From the NCBI RefSeq assembly GCF_900603025.1, contig NZ_LR026975.1, positions 4,650,001 to 4,714,000 on the forward strand: a DNA stretch of 64,000 nucleotides. The letters run 5' to 3'. How positions within the stretch are numbered: the stretch's first letter is position 1; the number at the start of each line of letters is the position of its first letter. The notes under the pieces are model-generated. The model had not been told where the DNA came from. It did no database searches and was given only the letters and a program-made list of their open reading frames with translations. This document shows, piece after piece, positions 1 to 12,660 of this stretch. The position numbers and the translations under genes are program-made. This stretch comes from Mycolicibacterium hassiacum DSM 44199. GTDB taxonomy: Bacteria; Actinomycetota; Actinomycetes; Mycobacteriales; Mycobacteriaceae.

Positions 1-257
1 TCGTACGTGCGGCGAATCCCGCTGAGCGCGACGATCACCGACGGAGTGGTGCGCGGCCGGGTCGCCGCCTCGGACAGCGAGGCCAGCAGTTTCCGCAGGC
101 CGGCAAGGATCGGCCCGACCTGGTTCGGGTACTCGGGGTCGTGCAGTGCGGGAAGCGCGTCGATGGCGATCCCGTACATGTGCATGGCCGCGTCGGCCAT
201 GCCGACGATCACTTGCGCTTCGCCGTCGTTCAAATACGCCGAATCAACCACTGCCAC
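1..257 (-). CDS. Hypothetical protein, N-terminal part (runs off the left edge)
   Basis: The reverse strand is open from a GTG at 257 to the window edge, giving about 85 residues. They begin VAVVDSAYLNDGEAQ and end near SGIRRTY. The composition is that of a soluble helical protein, with evenly spread Ala, Asp and Leu and third positions rich in G/C. A second in-frame GTG lies at 251 and either could be the start; upstream there is only a weak purine stretch (AGAAG). It is divergent from treS, with about 120 bp between them that must hold both promoters. I do not recognise the family, and the C-terminus is outside the window. Confidence 0.6.
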   Translation of the reverse strand, partial: MAVVDSAYLNDGEAQVIVGMADAAMHMYGIAIDALPALHDPEYPNQVGPILAGLRKLLASLSEAATRPRTTPSVIVALSGIRRTY

Positions 258-380
258 TCGCTTCTGTTAGCCGGTCGAACGCCGAAACGTTAACCCGTCT
301 CGGCAGTGGATTCAACTGGGTCGTCAATCTCGTGCGGCGCCGGTTCGAGGACCGCCCGGGTGGGTAGCACTGAAGACGGA

Positions 381-2164
<1,784 letters not shown>

Positions 2165-2168
<4 letters not shown>

Positions 2169-3535
2169 CCGTCGCCGACCTGCCGTTCGAACAGTGGCTG
2201 CCGCTGCAGCGCTGGTACGCCGGGCGCAACCGTGAACTCGTCTCGGCGCGACCGGGGTTGGTGGTGACGCTGCCCGGTGCGGACGAGCCGGGGTTGGAGC
2301 TGGTGCTGCTCGACGCCGAGTACACCGACGGCGGGGCCGAGCGCTATCAGGTGATCGTGTGCTGGGACCGCGCACCGGTGGACGAGTACGCCGCGGTGGC
2401 CACCATCGGCAGCGCCGGCGCCCGCACCGGCTACGACGCGCTCTACGACCCCGCCGCCGCGCAACGGCTGCTGGCGCTGATCGACGCGTCCGCCGACGTG
2501 CGGTCCGGCGAGCACCGGGTGCGTTTCGTCGCCGAACCCGGGGTGCGGTTGCCGGCCGACCGCGCACCGTGGGTGTCGCCGGCCGAGCAGAGCAACACCA
2601 GCGTGGTGTTCGACGAACAGGCCGTACTCAAGGTGTTCCGGCGCGTCACCGCCGGCATCAACCCCGACATCGAACTCAACCGGGTGCTAGCGGGGGCCGG
2701 CAACCCGCATGTGGCCCGGCTGCTGGGCAGCTACGAGATCGCCCTGGCCGGTGAGCCGCAGCCGTACGCGCTGGGCATGGTCACCGAGTTCGCGGCCAAC
2801 GCCGCCGAGGGCTGGGACATGGCGATGGCGAGCACCCGCGACCTGTTCGCCGAGGGCGACCTGTACGCCGCCGAGGTCGGCGGGGACTTCGCGGCCGAGT
2901 CCGCTCGGCTCGGCGAGGCGGTGGCCTCGGTGCATGCGACCCTGGCGGCCGAGCTCGGCACCGCCACCGCACCCTTCCCGGCCGAGACCATGCTGCGGCG
3001 GTTGGCGGCGACCGCGGCCACGGTGCGCCGGCTGCGGCCCTACCTGCCGCTGATCGAGGAGCGCTATCGAAAACTCGCCGAGGACACCGTCACCGTGCAG
3101 CGCATTCACGGCGATCTGCACCTCGGCCAGGTGCTGCGCACCCCGGAACGCTGGCTGGTCATCGACTTCGAAGGGGAGCCCGGCCGGCCGTTGACCGAAC
3201 GCCGCCGCCCCGATTCGCCGTTGCGGGATGTGGCCGGTGTGCTGCGGTCCTACGAGTACGCGGCCTATCAGCGGCTGATGGACCTCACCGGGGACTCCCG
3301 CGACGAGGACCACGACCGCCAGATCGCCGCCCGGGCGCGGGAGTGGGTGGACCGCAACGTGGCGGCGTTCTGCGCCGGCTACGCCGAGGTCGCCGGCACC
3401 GATCCGCGCGACGCCGCGGCGCTGCTGGCCGCCTACGAGCTCGACAAGGCGGTCTACGAAGCCGGCTACGAGGCCCGGCACCGGCCGGGTTGGCTGGCGA
3501 TCCCGCTGCGTTCGATCGCCCGGCTCGTCGGCTGA
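2165..3535 (+). CDS. mak: Maltokinase (ATP:maltose 1-phosphotransferase)
   Basis: Mak (Pep2) phosphorylates maltose to maltose 1-phosphate, the GlgE donor for alpha-glucan elongation. The 456-residue length equals that of the mycobacterial enzyme. The N-terminal cap has PLQRWYAGR. The kinase core shows the ATP-binding Lys region AVLKVFRR, the catalytic loop HGDLHLGQ (His315, Asp317) and the metal-binding IDFEGEP (Asp334). The ATG overlaps the treS stop (ATGA). TreS and Mak are known to form a complex, so equal expression from one transcript fits. It is convergent with a TetR gene 36 bp further on. Confidence 0.96.
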
Positions 3536-3571
3536 CGATCCCGGAATCGGTTGTGCCGCAGTACGATCCGG

Positions 3572-4177
3572 TCAGCGCCTCATCAGGATGTCGAGCACCC
3601 GGGCGCGCACCGGGGCGGGCGCGACGGTGCCACCGTGCGGTTGATGCAGCAGGCCCAGGCCGGCGTTGCACAGCAGACAGGCCCGCAGCATGGCGTCCTC
3701 TTCGTCGAAACCGTGATCGACGAAGGCCCGGCGGATCTCGGCGAGCAGCCGCTCGTCGCTGCTGCGCACGGCGTCGGCGACCGCCTCGTCGGTCATCGCC
3801 CAGGCGCGCATCGCGCGTTCCAGCGGCCAGTGCTCGGGCCGGACCAGCTCGGCCATCAGCGCCTGCAGCCGCTCGACCGGATCCATACCCCGCTGGGCGG
3901 CGAAGCGGCGCCGTTGCTGATCGCGCCTGGCCGCCCAGGCGTCGGCCAGGGTGGCCCGATAGGCGCTGATGTCGGTGAAATGCCAGTAGAAACTGCCCTT
4001 CGTGACCGCGAGCCGTTCGCACAGCCGCCCGAGCCGCAGCGCGTCCGGACCCTCCTCGGCCAACAGCTCCAATCCGGCCCGTACCCAGTCGTCGGCGGTC
4101 AGCGGTGCGCCGGCGCGGCGTCCCCGGACCGGTCGGTCGACCGTGGTCACCCCCCAGGTGAGACTCCCCCGTGTCAT
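3572..4177 (-). CDS. TetR/AcrR family transcriptional regulator
   Basis: A 201-residue one-component regulator. The N-terminal helix-turn-helix is clear (LTADDWVRAGLELLAEEG, then LCERLAVTKGSFYWHF, the recognition-helix signature of the family). The C-terminal ligand-binding part (from about residue 70) is Arg/Ala/Leu-rich and not diagnostic. ATG 4177 is chosen; an in-frame ATG at 4198 would add seven residues. It is convergent with mak and divergent from nothing close: about 265 bp without a gene precede it. Its target is unknown; self-regulation from that spacer is the simplest guess. Confidence 0.85.
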   Translation of the reverse strand: MTRGSLTWGVTTVDRPVRGRRAGAPLTADDWVRAGLELLAEEGPDALRLGRLCERLAVTKGSFYWHFTDISAYRATLADAWAARRDQQRRRFAAQRGMDPVERLQALMAELVRPEHWPLERAMRAWAMTDEAVADAVRSSDERLLAEIRRAFVDHGFDEEDAMLRACLLCNAGLGLLHQPHGGTVAPAPVRARVLDILMRR

Positions 4178-4442
4178 AAGGGCCAGCATACAGCACAATA
4201 CTGACGCCTACGATAATTAGGGCGCCGGGCGCGGCGGACCTTCGGTGCGCGAGAACAAAGGGGTCCGAACGAGAACGCAACCGCGGCCGCCGGTTCGGCG
4301 CCGCCGCTCATCGGCGCCGTTCACCGGCCCGCCCGGCCGGTCGCAGTGCAGAAACAATTACCAGGCGGCCACGGTTGCTACAGCAGCTGACCGTAGCACA
4401 CGACCTGCGCGTCGGAGCCGCATTCGGTTCGCCCGGAGGGGG
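4178..4442. other. Intergenic spacer between the TetR gene and glgX
   Basis: About 265 bp with no convincing coding region. The part next to the TetR start is AT-richer than the surroundings (CAGCACAATACTG, CGATAATTAG) and probably holds its promoter. I see no strong palindrome or terminator hairpin. Confidence 0.5.
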
Positions 4443-6599
<2,157 letters not shown>

Positions 6600-6706
6600 C
6601 GTCGGCTCTTTCTGTTACGGGGACCGATCAGGGGGTACGGGTTCCCCGTCCGGGCCCGGGATAACCTGGCCCGACATAACCCGGGCCGACGCGACTCGGG
6701 GGCCGC

Positions 6707-7258
6707 CTACACCACCTGCACCCCGGCCGCGCGCAGCATGTCGACGGCCCGCTCGGTGGATTCGGGGGCCACCCCGGCGGTGAGGTCGCGCAACACCCGG
6801 GTGCGGAAGCCGTTGGCCGCGGCGTCGGCCGCGGTCGCCTTCACGCAGTAGTCGGTCGCGATGCCGACCACATCGACCTCATCGACGCCGCGGGCGCGCA
6901 GCCAGTCGGCCAGCGGGGTGCCGTGCTCGTCGCTGCCCTCGAAACCGCTGTAGGCCGCGGAGTGCTCGCCCTTGGTGAACACCGCCTCCACCGCGTCGGT
7001 GCGCAGCTGCGGGTGGAAGTCCGCGCCGGGGGTGCCGGCCTGACAGTGGCGCGGCCACGAGTGCACGAAGTCGGGGTGGTCGGAGAAGTGGTCGCCGGGG
7101 TCGATGTGGTAGTCCTTGGTGGCCACGACGTGGTCGTAACCGTGTGCGCCCGACAGCAACTCGCTGATACGGCGGGCGACATCGGAGCCGCCGGCCACCG
7201 CGAGCGACCCGCCCTCGCAGAAGTCGTTCTGAACGTCGACGATGATCAGCGCCTTCAT
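6707..7258 (-). CDS. pncA: Nicotinamidase / pyrazinamidase
   Basis: Converts nicotinamide to nicotinate for NAD salvage, and activates pyrazinamide. The 183 residues keep the catalytic triad Asp8, Lys96 and Cys138 (ATDYCVKA) and the metal ligands Asp49, His51, His57 and His71, at the same numbers as in M. tuberculosis PncA. The residue before the catalytic Cys is Tyr where M. tuberculosis has His137. The start lies only 10 bp after the stop of the upstream membrane-protein gene. It is therefore probably the last cistron of the leftward cupredoxin/membrane operon, an unusual neighbour for this enzyme. Confidence 0.96.
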   Translation of the reverse strand: MKALIIVDVQNDFCEGGSLAVAGGSDVARRISELLSGAHGYDHVVATKDYHIDPGDHFSDHPDFVHSWPRHCQAGTPGADFHPQLRTDAVEAVFTKGEHSAAYSGFEGSDEHGTPLADWLRARGVDEVDVVGIATDYCVKATAADAAANGFRTRVLRDLTAGVAPESTERAVDMLRAAGVQVV

Positions 7259-7268
7259 GGCGTCGACG

Positions 7269-8564
7269 CTACCCGCCGAACAGCAGGTACAGCCCGCCGA
7301 ACGTGTAGCCGACCATCACCAGCATCATCGCCAGCTGTCCGGTGAGCTGATGCCCGGCCGGCAGCAGCCGCAGCGCGCGGTCGTGGGCGGCGATGACCCC
7401 GCCGATATGGCCGGCGACGACGAACCCCACCTTGAGGGCGGCCAACACGGCCGGATGCATGGACAACACGTAGCTCACCCGGGCGTCGAGGCCGAACAGG
7501 TCGATCACGACCTGCTGGCCCCGTTCGACGAGGTAGGTCAGATAGTGGGCGAGCAGATAGCCCACCACGATCGGGATCAGCGAATGCGCCAACTGCCCCG
7601 GCAGGAGGCGGCGCCGGTCGCGGTCCACCCCGCCGGTGGCCTGCGCGGCGAACCAGAACGTGGCGGCCACCGCGCCGATGAACACCAGCAGGCCCGCGGT
7701 GCGCAGCGCGGTGGCGCCCAGCGGGGAGTCGGTGACGTCGTCGACGAGCACACGCCAGCGGGGGGACGCCGAGAAACTGTCGAACGCCGTCGAGCCGAGC
7801 AGCACCGCCGGCAGCGCGACCGTGCCTGGCCGCACCGGCAGCGACCGCAGGTGGTCGAACGGGTTGCCCACCGCGATACGGCGGTCGGTGTTGCGCCGCA
7901 GCGGCGCCAGCCGGGAGGTCACCACGCTGAACACCTCGAACGGGTCCGCGCGGGCCGGCCAGCGCGAACCGCAGCACACCACCCCGGCCAGCGTCACCGC
8001 GAAGTAGACCAGCAGCCAGATCCGGATCGCGGCAAGCGATCCGGGCTCGGGGGAGGCCAGCTCCAACCAGACGAACGCGAACAGGCCGACCGCCGCCGGC
8101 CAGTACCCCAGCGCACGCGGGCAGGGCCGGCGCAGCGACCGGCCGCCGAACAGCCGGTGGATCGCCCGCACCGGGGAGACCGCCCGCCACACCGGTCCGA
8201 TGAACAACGAGACGGTGGGCAACCCGACCCACAGCAGCACATAGAACACCCCGGGCAGGGGGTTGCCGGGACCGGCGCCGACGGCCGCCGAACGCACCGC
8301 GACCCAGCCGGTGAACGCCAGGGCCGCGATGCTGACCACCCACCGGGTCGCCGGCGCGTCGACCGCCGCGGTCACCCACGCCGGCAACGGGCGGCCGGGC
8401 CGGCCGGGATCGAACCGGGGGCGCCGCCAGGCCAGCGCCAGCACGGCGAAGGTGAACGTCAGCGCCCACGCGCCGCCGATCAGCGCGTAGGTGAACGGGA
8501 TCGGCAGATCGGACGAGCCGCCCAGCCCGTGGGCCAGCAGCCTCGCCGATCCGCCGCCGCTCAC
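7269..8564 (-). CDS. Polytopic membrane protein of a cupredoxin-linked operon
   Basis: 431 residues with roughly ten hydrophobic segments (e.g. FTYALIGGAWALTFTFAVLA, WLLVYFAVTLAGVVCCG, LMLVMVGYTFGGLYLLFGG). Charged loops carry several conserved-looking His and Asp residues (LAHSLIPIVVGYLLAHYLTY, MHPAVLAALKVGFVVAGHIG). The repeated His within membrane helices would suit metal or haem binding or proton transfer, but that is inference. The GTG start overlaps the stop of the cupredoxin-like lipoprotein gene (GTGA), so the two are coupled. I do not recognise a named family. A membrane partner receiving electrons or metal from the lipoprotein is one possible role. Confidence 0.8.
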   Translation of the reverse strand: MSGGGSARLLAHGLGGSSDLPIPFTYALIGGAWALTFTFAVLALAWRRPRFDPGRPGRPLPAWVTAAVDAPATRWVVSIAALAFTGWVAVRSAAVGAGPGNPLPGVFYVLLWVGLPTVSLFIGPVWRAVSPVRAIHRLFGGRSLRRPCPRALGYWPAAVGLFAFVWLELASPEPGSLAAIRIWLLVYFAVTLAGVVCCGSRWPARADPFEVFSVVTSRLAPLRRNTDRRIAVGNPFDHLRSLPVRPGTVALPAVLLGSTAFDSFSASPRWRVLVDDVTDSPLGATALRTAGLLVFIGAVAATFWFAAQATGGVDRDRRRLLPGQLAHSLIPIVVGYLLAHYLTYLVERGQQVVIDLFGLDARVSYVLSMHPAVLAALKVGFVVAGHIGGVIAAHDRALRLLPAGHQLTGQLAMMLVMVGYTFGGLYLLFGG

Positions 8565-8980
8565 TTGACGTCGATGGTGGCGATCGTGGTGTTCAGGTTG
8601 TGCAGTTCGACGTCGACCCGGCCGGGCACCTCGACGGTGAACTGGAACGCCTGATTCGGTTTGGCGGCCACCTCGAAGGTGTGCTCCGGGTTGGCGTGCA
8701 CGTGCAGCTGATCGTCGGCGTCGCTGGTCACCCGGAAGATGATCGGCTGGCCGACGCTCGCGGTCAGCTGCTCGTTGGTGGGGGTGACGGTGCCGTTCGC
8801 GATGGTCACGTCGACCACGAGTCGCTGCGGCGGGGCCTGATGATCGGGCATGTCCTCGGGTTTGATCGTCGACGGCGACGCGGACGGCGACGCGGAGGGC
8901 TCATCGCCGGACGGCCCGCCGCAACCCGCGATCAATGCGACGGCGGCAACTGCGATCGGAAGTGCTCGAAGTCGTGTCAC
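8561..8980 (-). CDS. Cupredoxin-like lipoprotein
   Basis: 139 residues with a lipoprotein signal: basic N-terminus, hydrophobic core and lipobox LIAGCGG, predicting an acylated Cys at about 20. A Ser/Pro-rich linker follows, then a domain of about 90 residues with the cupredoxin-like beta pattern LTASVGQPIIFRVTSDADDQ, HVHANPEHTFEV, FTVEVPGRVDVELHNLN. The lipobox Cys is the only cysteine, so a classical type-1 copper site cannot form. The HVHANPEH segment and the ELHNLN histidine could still bind a metal. ATGA/GTGA overlaps with both neighbours indicate tight coupling in the operon. It likely acts on the outer face of the cytoplasmic membrane. Confidence 0.8.
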   Translation of the reverse strand: MTRLRALPIAVAAVALIAGCGGPSGDEPSASPSASPSTIKPEDMPDHQAPPQRLVVDVTIANGTVTPTNEQLTASVGQPIIFRVTSDADDQLHVHANPEHTFEVAAKPNQAFQFTVEVPGRVDVELHNLNTTIATIDVK

Positions 8981-9159
8981 GATGCTCCATCTTCGGGTGT
9001 GCCCGTCGACTCGTCATCCGGAGGTGCCGCGCGGCGGTTGCGCACCGCGACGGCGACGATCACCGCGGCGACCACGATCGCGGGCGCGAACGCGGGCACC
9101 GCCAGCCACACCGAGTGGTCGGCGAGCAGCTGCCCGGCCGGCACCGCGCCGCGCGTCAT
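8977..9159 (-). CDS. Small single-pass membrane protein
   Basis: 60 residues with one clear transmembrane helix (WLAVPAFAPAIVVAAVIVAV) followed by a basic stretch (RNRRAAPPDDE), giving a cytosolic C-terminus by the positive-inside rule. Its stop overlaps the start of the lipoprotein gene by 4 bp, and its own start overlaps the stop of the 611-residue membrane protein gene by 4 bp. Overlaps on both sides support it as a real gene despite its size. It may be an accessory subunit of a membrane complex built from the flanking products. No family recognised. Confidence 0.7.
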   Translation of the reverse strand: MTRGAVPAGQLLADHSVWLAVPAFAPAIVVAAVIVAVAVRNRRAAPPDDESTGTPEDGAS

Positions 9160-10991
9160 ACCTGGGCCGCGGGCCGGTTCGCCGGTTCACCGGCGCCGGG
9201 CTTGTACCTGTCGAGCCGCCCTGCGCCCCAGGAGATTCCGGCCACCATGGCCAGGCTGCACACCAGCACGACCAGACAGCCGATCAGCCACAGCGACGCC
9301 GGGATGTCCGGGCTGCGTTCCCGCTGCAGGATCGTGGTCTCGGCGACGAACGGCCGCTGCATCGACGCCTCCGCGGGCACCTCCTCGGCCCCGATGCCCG
9401 GATCACCGGCCAGGTAGATCGGCACCGCGGCCAGGGTGCGGCCGTCGTGCACCCGCAGCAGCGTCTTCCACGAGCCCGAGACCGGCATCGGCCCGGTGGA
9501 CCGGTAGTGCCCGGGGCCGAGCCGCTCGAGGTGGTCGATGACGATGCCGCGGTCGTTGGCCAGCCCGCCCTGCCAGCCCAGCACCGCGACCCAGTTGGGG
9601 TCGGCGCCGAGGAGCCCGGACGGCGCCAGATGTATCTCGGCGACGGCGGAGCGCCGGCCGTCGGTGCCCGCGACGTCGGTGAGCATGATGGTCGCCGTGG
9701 CGTTCTCGGGCACCTGGTAGCGCAGGCCGTTGGCGGCGGCGCCGCCGATCGCCAGCACGGTCAGCACCACCAGCCCGATGCTGACGGCGCGCCGGGGCAG
9801 TCGCCGGCCGGTCAGCACCATGCCGATCAGCGCGCCGCAGACGCCGGTGAGCACCGCGACCGGAACCGCCATCGCCAGCGCCTCGGGCCACAGGCCGGCC
9901 GGCCAGGGGTTCGGATACACCGCGTTGATCCACCACGATTCGATCCACAGGCCCGCCGTGGCGACACCGAGTCCGGCGACGGCGCCGAACAGCACCGGCC
10001 GCCGCGCCAGCGCGGTGAGTCCCAGCAGCTCAACCACCAGCGCGGGGCCGAGGTAGAGCGGGAACCAGTTGACCGGCGCGTCCAGGACCGGGCCGACCAG
10101 GAACGCCACGATGCCGCGCAGCCCGATCGCGATCAGCGCGGCCAGCAGCGCCGCGCCCCGGCCCAGGAAGATGCGCGCGGCCACCAGCGCCAGCGCGGCC
10201 GCCGCGGCGATCAGCATCGGCTGGAACACCTGCCGGAACTGCGGCACCCCGAAGTCGAATTCGATCTGGTAGACCGACATCCCGATCAGCACCCCCGCGA
10301 ACGCGAGGTACTGGACGAAGGTCAGGAAGATCCCGTCGCGCGGTGCGTCCGGGCCGACCGCCCGCTTGCCTTCGACCTCCAGGTAGGCCGCCGCCAGCGT
10401 GGAGAACCCGGCTCCGCCGATCATCATCAGATGCGTTGGCCCCCAGAGCGTCACGTCCTGGCCGAAGATGCGGTGCCAGATGTCGTCGAGCGGAAAGCCG
10501 AGCAGGGCGTACAGGCCGCAGCCGGCCATCACCAGACCGCCCACCGGGGCGTACCAGTTGTCGGTGATGCGCACCGCGGCGGGGCCGGGTCGCTCCCCGC
10601 GCGGCAGCACCACCGCGGTGCAGCCGGCGACGAAGATGCCGAACAGGCCGAAAAGGATGAAGTAGTGCGCCGGGTTGGCCAGCGCCCCGTCGTCGCGGCC
10701 GTTGCCGATGTGCAGGCTGACGTCCCAGATGAACCCGAACAGGGCGCAGATGATCGACGCGATGAACACCGCGATCGGCAGCGCCACCCAGGGCGGGCGC
10801 TTGAACCGCCGGCCGGCCCAGCCGGCCAGGGCGGCCAACCAGTCGATGCGGTGGGCGCGGTGCAGCCAGCCGATCCACAACAGCACCGCGGCGACGACCG
10901 CGGCGGCGAGCGAGAGCCCGACGACCTCGCCGATCGCCGCGCCGCCGCCCTCGTCCTGGGCGGTGAGGTCCTGCGCGAACACCTCGGTCAT
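9156..10991 (-). CDS. Large polytopic membrane protein, first gene of the cupredoxin operon
   Basis: 611 residues with about a dozen hydrophobic segments and a soluble region around residues 425-560 containing a beta-rich extracytoplasmic-looking domain (ATATIMLTDVAGTD, HLAPSGLLGADPN). Membrane-adjacent motifs are distinctive: FIWDVSLHIGNGRDDG, ANPAHYFILFGLFG and DDIWHRIFGQDVTLWGPTH, with several His/Asp near helix ends. This suggests a metal- or redox-linked membrane protein, but I cannot name the family. The start is supported by GGAGAGGG upstream of ATG 10991. It leads a chain of overlapping cistrons (60-aa peptide, lipoprotein, second membrane protein, pncA). Confidence 0.78.
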   Translation of the reverse strand: MTEVFAQDLTAQDEGGGAAIGEVVGLSLAAAVVAAVLLWIGWLHRAHRIDWLAALAGWAGRRFKRPPWVALPIAVFIASIICALFGFIWDVSLHIGNGRDDGALANPAHYFILFGLFGIFVAGCTAVVLPRGERPGPAAVRITDNWYAPVGGLVMAGCGLYALLGFPLDDIWHRIFGQDVTLWGPTHLMMIGGAGFSTLAAAYLEVEGKRAVGPDAPRDGIFLTFVQYLAFAGVLIGMSVYQIEFDFGVPQFRQVFQPMLIAAAAALALVAARIFLGRGAALLAALIAIGLRGIVAFLVGPVLDAPVNWFPLYLGPALVVELLGLTALARRPVLFGAVAGLGVATAGLWIESWWINAVYPNPWPAGLWPEALAMAVPVAVLTGVCGALIGMVLTGRRLPRRAVSIGLVVLTVLAIGGAAANGLRYQVPENATATIMLTDVAGTDGRRSAVAEIHLAPSGLLGADPNWVAVLGWQGGLANDRGIVIDHLERLGPGHYRSTGPMPVSGSWKTLLRVHDGRTLAAVPIYLAGDPGIGAEEVPAEASMQRPFVAETTILQRERSPDIPASLWLIGCLVVLVCSLAMVAGISWGAGRLDRYKPGAGEPANRPAAQV

Positions 10992-11109
10992 CTGCCCTCT
11001 CCCGCCCCACGCTCGGCCGTTCGCTCACCGACCGGTGTTATAGCCCGCCCGGCCCGCGCCGAAACGGGCTCGCCCGACGACGTCGATTTCGGCCGGTTGT
11101 CCCCCCGGC

Positions 11110-11162
11110 TGTGCGGATTCGTCCGTGTCGACGGCGTGTCTCGGACGACACCGCACACTCGC
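11110..11162. repeat. 53-bp intergenic palindromic repeat, copy 1
   Basis: An imperfect inverted repeat whose left arm starts TGTGCGGATTCGTCC and whose right arm ends CCGCACACTCGC; the 16-nt arms pair at 13 positions. It begins 19 bp past the stop codon of the decarboxylase gene. A second 53-bp element with matching termini lies at 31749-31801. It may act as a transcription terminator or be a small repeated element. Confidence 0.5.
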
Positions 11163-11181
11163 GGCGCGCGGCCCGCGCCGG

Positions 11182-12651
11182 TCACCGGGCCATCACCCGG
11201 AAGCTGCGCAACGACGGGTCGACCGCGTCGGGGACATTCATCCCGGCGCGCACCCCCGAGCGGAGATAGTCGATCACCGCGGCGTTGAGCCGCTCGCCCG
11301 GAACCACCGCAGGAATGCCGGGCGGGTACGGGGTGAGCTGTTCGGCGCTGATCCGCCCGACCGCGGCCTTGGCCGACACCACCTCGACATCGCCGAAGAA
11401 GGCGTCGCGCGGCAGCGCGACGGATTCCAGCTCGATCTCCGACGGCGCCGGCAACTCGATCGGCGGCGCCGCGTCGAGGTCGTTGGCGGCCTTACGCCAG
11501 GCCCACAGCGCGCCCAGCAGTCGCTCGGCGGTCTCGGGGTCGTCGGCGAACGACATGGTCGCCAGGATGCGGCGGTGATCGCTCATGCCCAGATCGATGC
11601 GCTGGTGGCGGCGCAGCCAGTCGGCCGCCTGATAGCCGGTCACGCCGGTCGCCGACACGTCCAGCAGGATCTGCAGCCGATCCAGATCATGCGACGCCTG
11701 CGCGCCCAGCAACACCTCGTCGAGCACCTCGACGTCGGGGATCAGGTCGATGTCATCCCGCAGTCGCCTAACCAAACCCAAAGCAGCACCGAGCAGTTCG
11801 CGGCCATGCTCGACCATCTGGCGGCGCCAGCCGTCGATCGCGGCGTACAGCAGCGCGTTCGGGCTGGTGGTCATCAGCAGATCCGCGCAGGCCGACAACC
11901 GGTCGCGGTCGACGAGCTCGCCCTGCAGGTGAAACACCGATCCCTGCTCGAAACCGGCGCCCATCTTGTGCACGCTGACCACGCACACGTCGGCGCCGGC
12001 GTCCATCGCCCAGGTCGGCAGGTCCTCGTGGAACGGCAGGTGCGCACCCCACGCCTCGTCGACGATCAGCGGTTTGCCGCGCTGGTGGCAGACCTCGGCG
12101 ATGCCCTCCAGGTCCGCACAGGTGCCGTACGGGCTGGGGCTGACCACCAGAGCGCCCGCGGCGCCGGGGAATCGGTCCCACACCCGGGCGTAGTCCTGCG
12201 GGGCCGGCGGGTGGGAGAGATGGCGGTGGGCGTCCCACCGCGGCGACACCCAATACGGCTGCACACCCGAGAAGATCAGCCCGGCCACGATCGACTTGTG
12301 GCTGTCGCGCGGCACGAGGAGCCCGGCGTCGCCGCCCGCCCCGGCCGTCACCGCCATCATGGCCGCCTTGACCGACAGCGAACTCCCGCAGGTGGAGAAC
12401 CACGCCGTGTCCGCGCCGACGGCCTCGGCCATCAGTTCCTCGGCGCGCTGCAGGTAGCGGTTGCTCATCCGGCGGTCATCGAGGCCGCCGCTGACCAGCA
12501 CGTCGTTGCGGAACGCGTCGACGCCCAGCACGGCGAGCACCCGCTGGTCGACGCCGCGGCCCTGACGATGCCCGGGCGGGGTGTAGCCGTACCGGTCGGC
12601 CGCTCGGTGATCGGCCAGCCCGTCGAGGACCGGCGCCTGCGACTGGTCCAT
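11182..12651 (-). CDS. Orn/Lys/Arg decarboxylase family PLP enzyme
   Basis: A fold-type I PLP enzyme of the family that includes Bacillus lysine/arginine decarboxylases. 489 residues, the short form; the M. tuberculosis paralogue I recall, Rv2531c, is about twice as long. The PLP lysine is Lys229 in SVHKMGAGFEQGS, with the cofactor-binding VDEAWGAHL (Asp198) and substrate-side RDSHKSI. The C-terminal small domain keeps EQLTPYPPGIP, typical of the group. It probably makes a polyamine precursor; the exact amino acid cannot be told from sequence. ATG 12651 is chosen over GTG 12657 because AGGGGG, overlapping the stop of the upstream ADH gene, then sits at proper distance. This points to translational coupling. 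Confidence 0.88.
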   Translation of the reverse strand: MDQSQAPVLDGLADHRAADRYGYTPPGHRQGRGVDQRVLAVLGVDAFRNDVLVSGGLDDRRMSNRYLQRAEELMAEAVGADTAWFSTCGSSLSVKAAMMAVTAGAGGDAGLLVPRDSHKSIVAGLIFSGVQPYWVSPRWDAHRHLSHPPAPQDYARVWDRFPGAAGALVVSPSPYGTCADLEGIAEVCHQRGKPLIVDEAWGAHLPFHEDLPTWAMDAGADVCVVSVHKMGAGFEQGSVFHLQGELVDRDRLSACADLLMTTSPNALLYAAIDGWRRQMVEHGRELLGAALGLVRRLRDDIDLIPDVEVLDEVLLGAQASHDLDRLQILLDVSATGVTGYQAADWLRRHQRIDLGMSDHRRILATMSFADDPETAERLLGALWAWRKAANDLDAAPPIELPAPSEIELESVALPRDAFFGDVEVVSAKAAVGRISAEQLTPYPPGIPAVVPGERLNAAVIDYLRSGVRAGMNVPDAVDPSLRSFRVMAR

Positions 12652-12660
12652 CAGCACCCC

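Noticed and set aside
8850..11288. 812-codon plus-strand open frame opposite the membrane/cupredoxin operon
   Set aside because: Composition is typical of antisense frames; the minus-strand genes have signals, helices and coupled starts.
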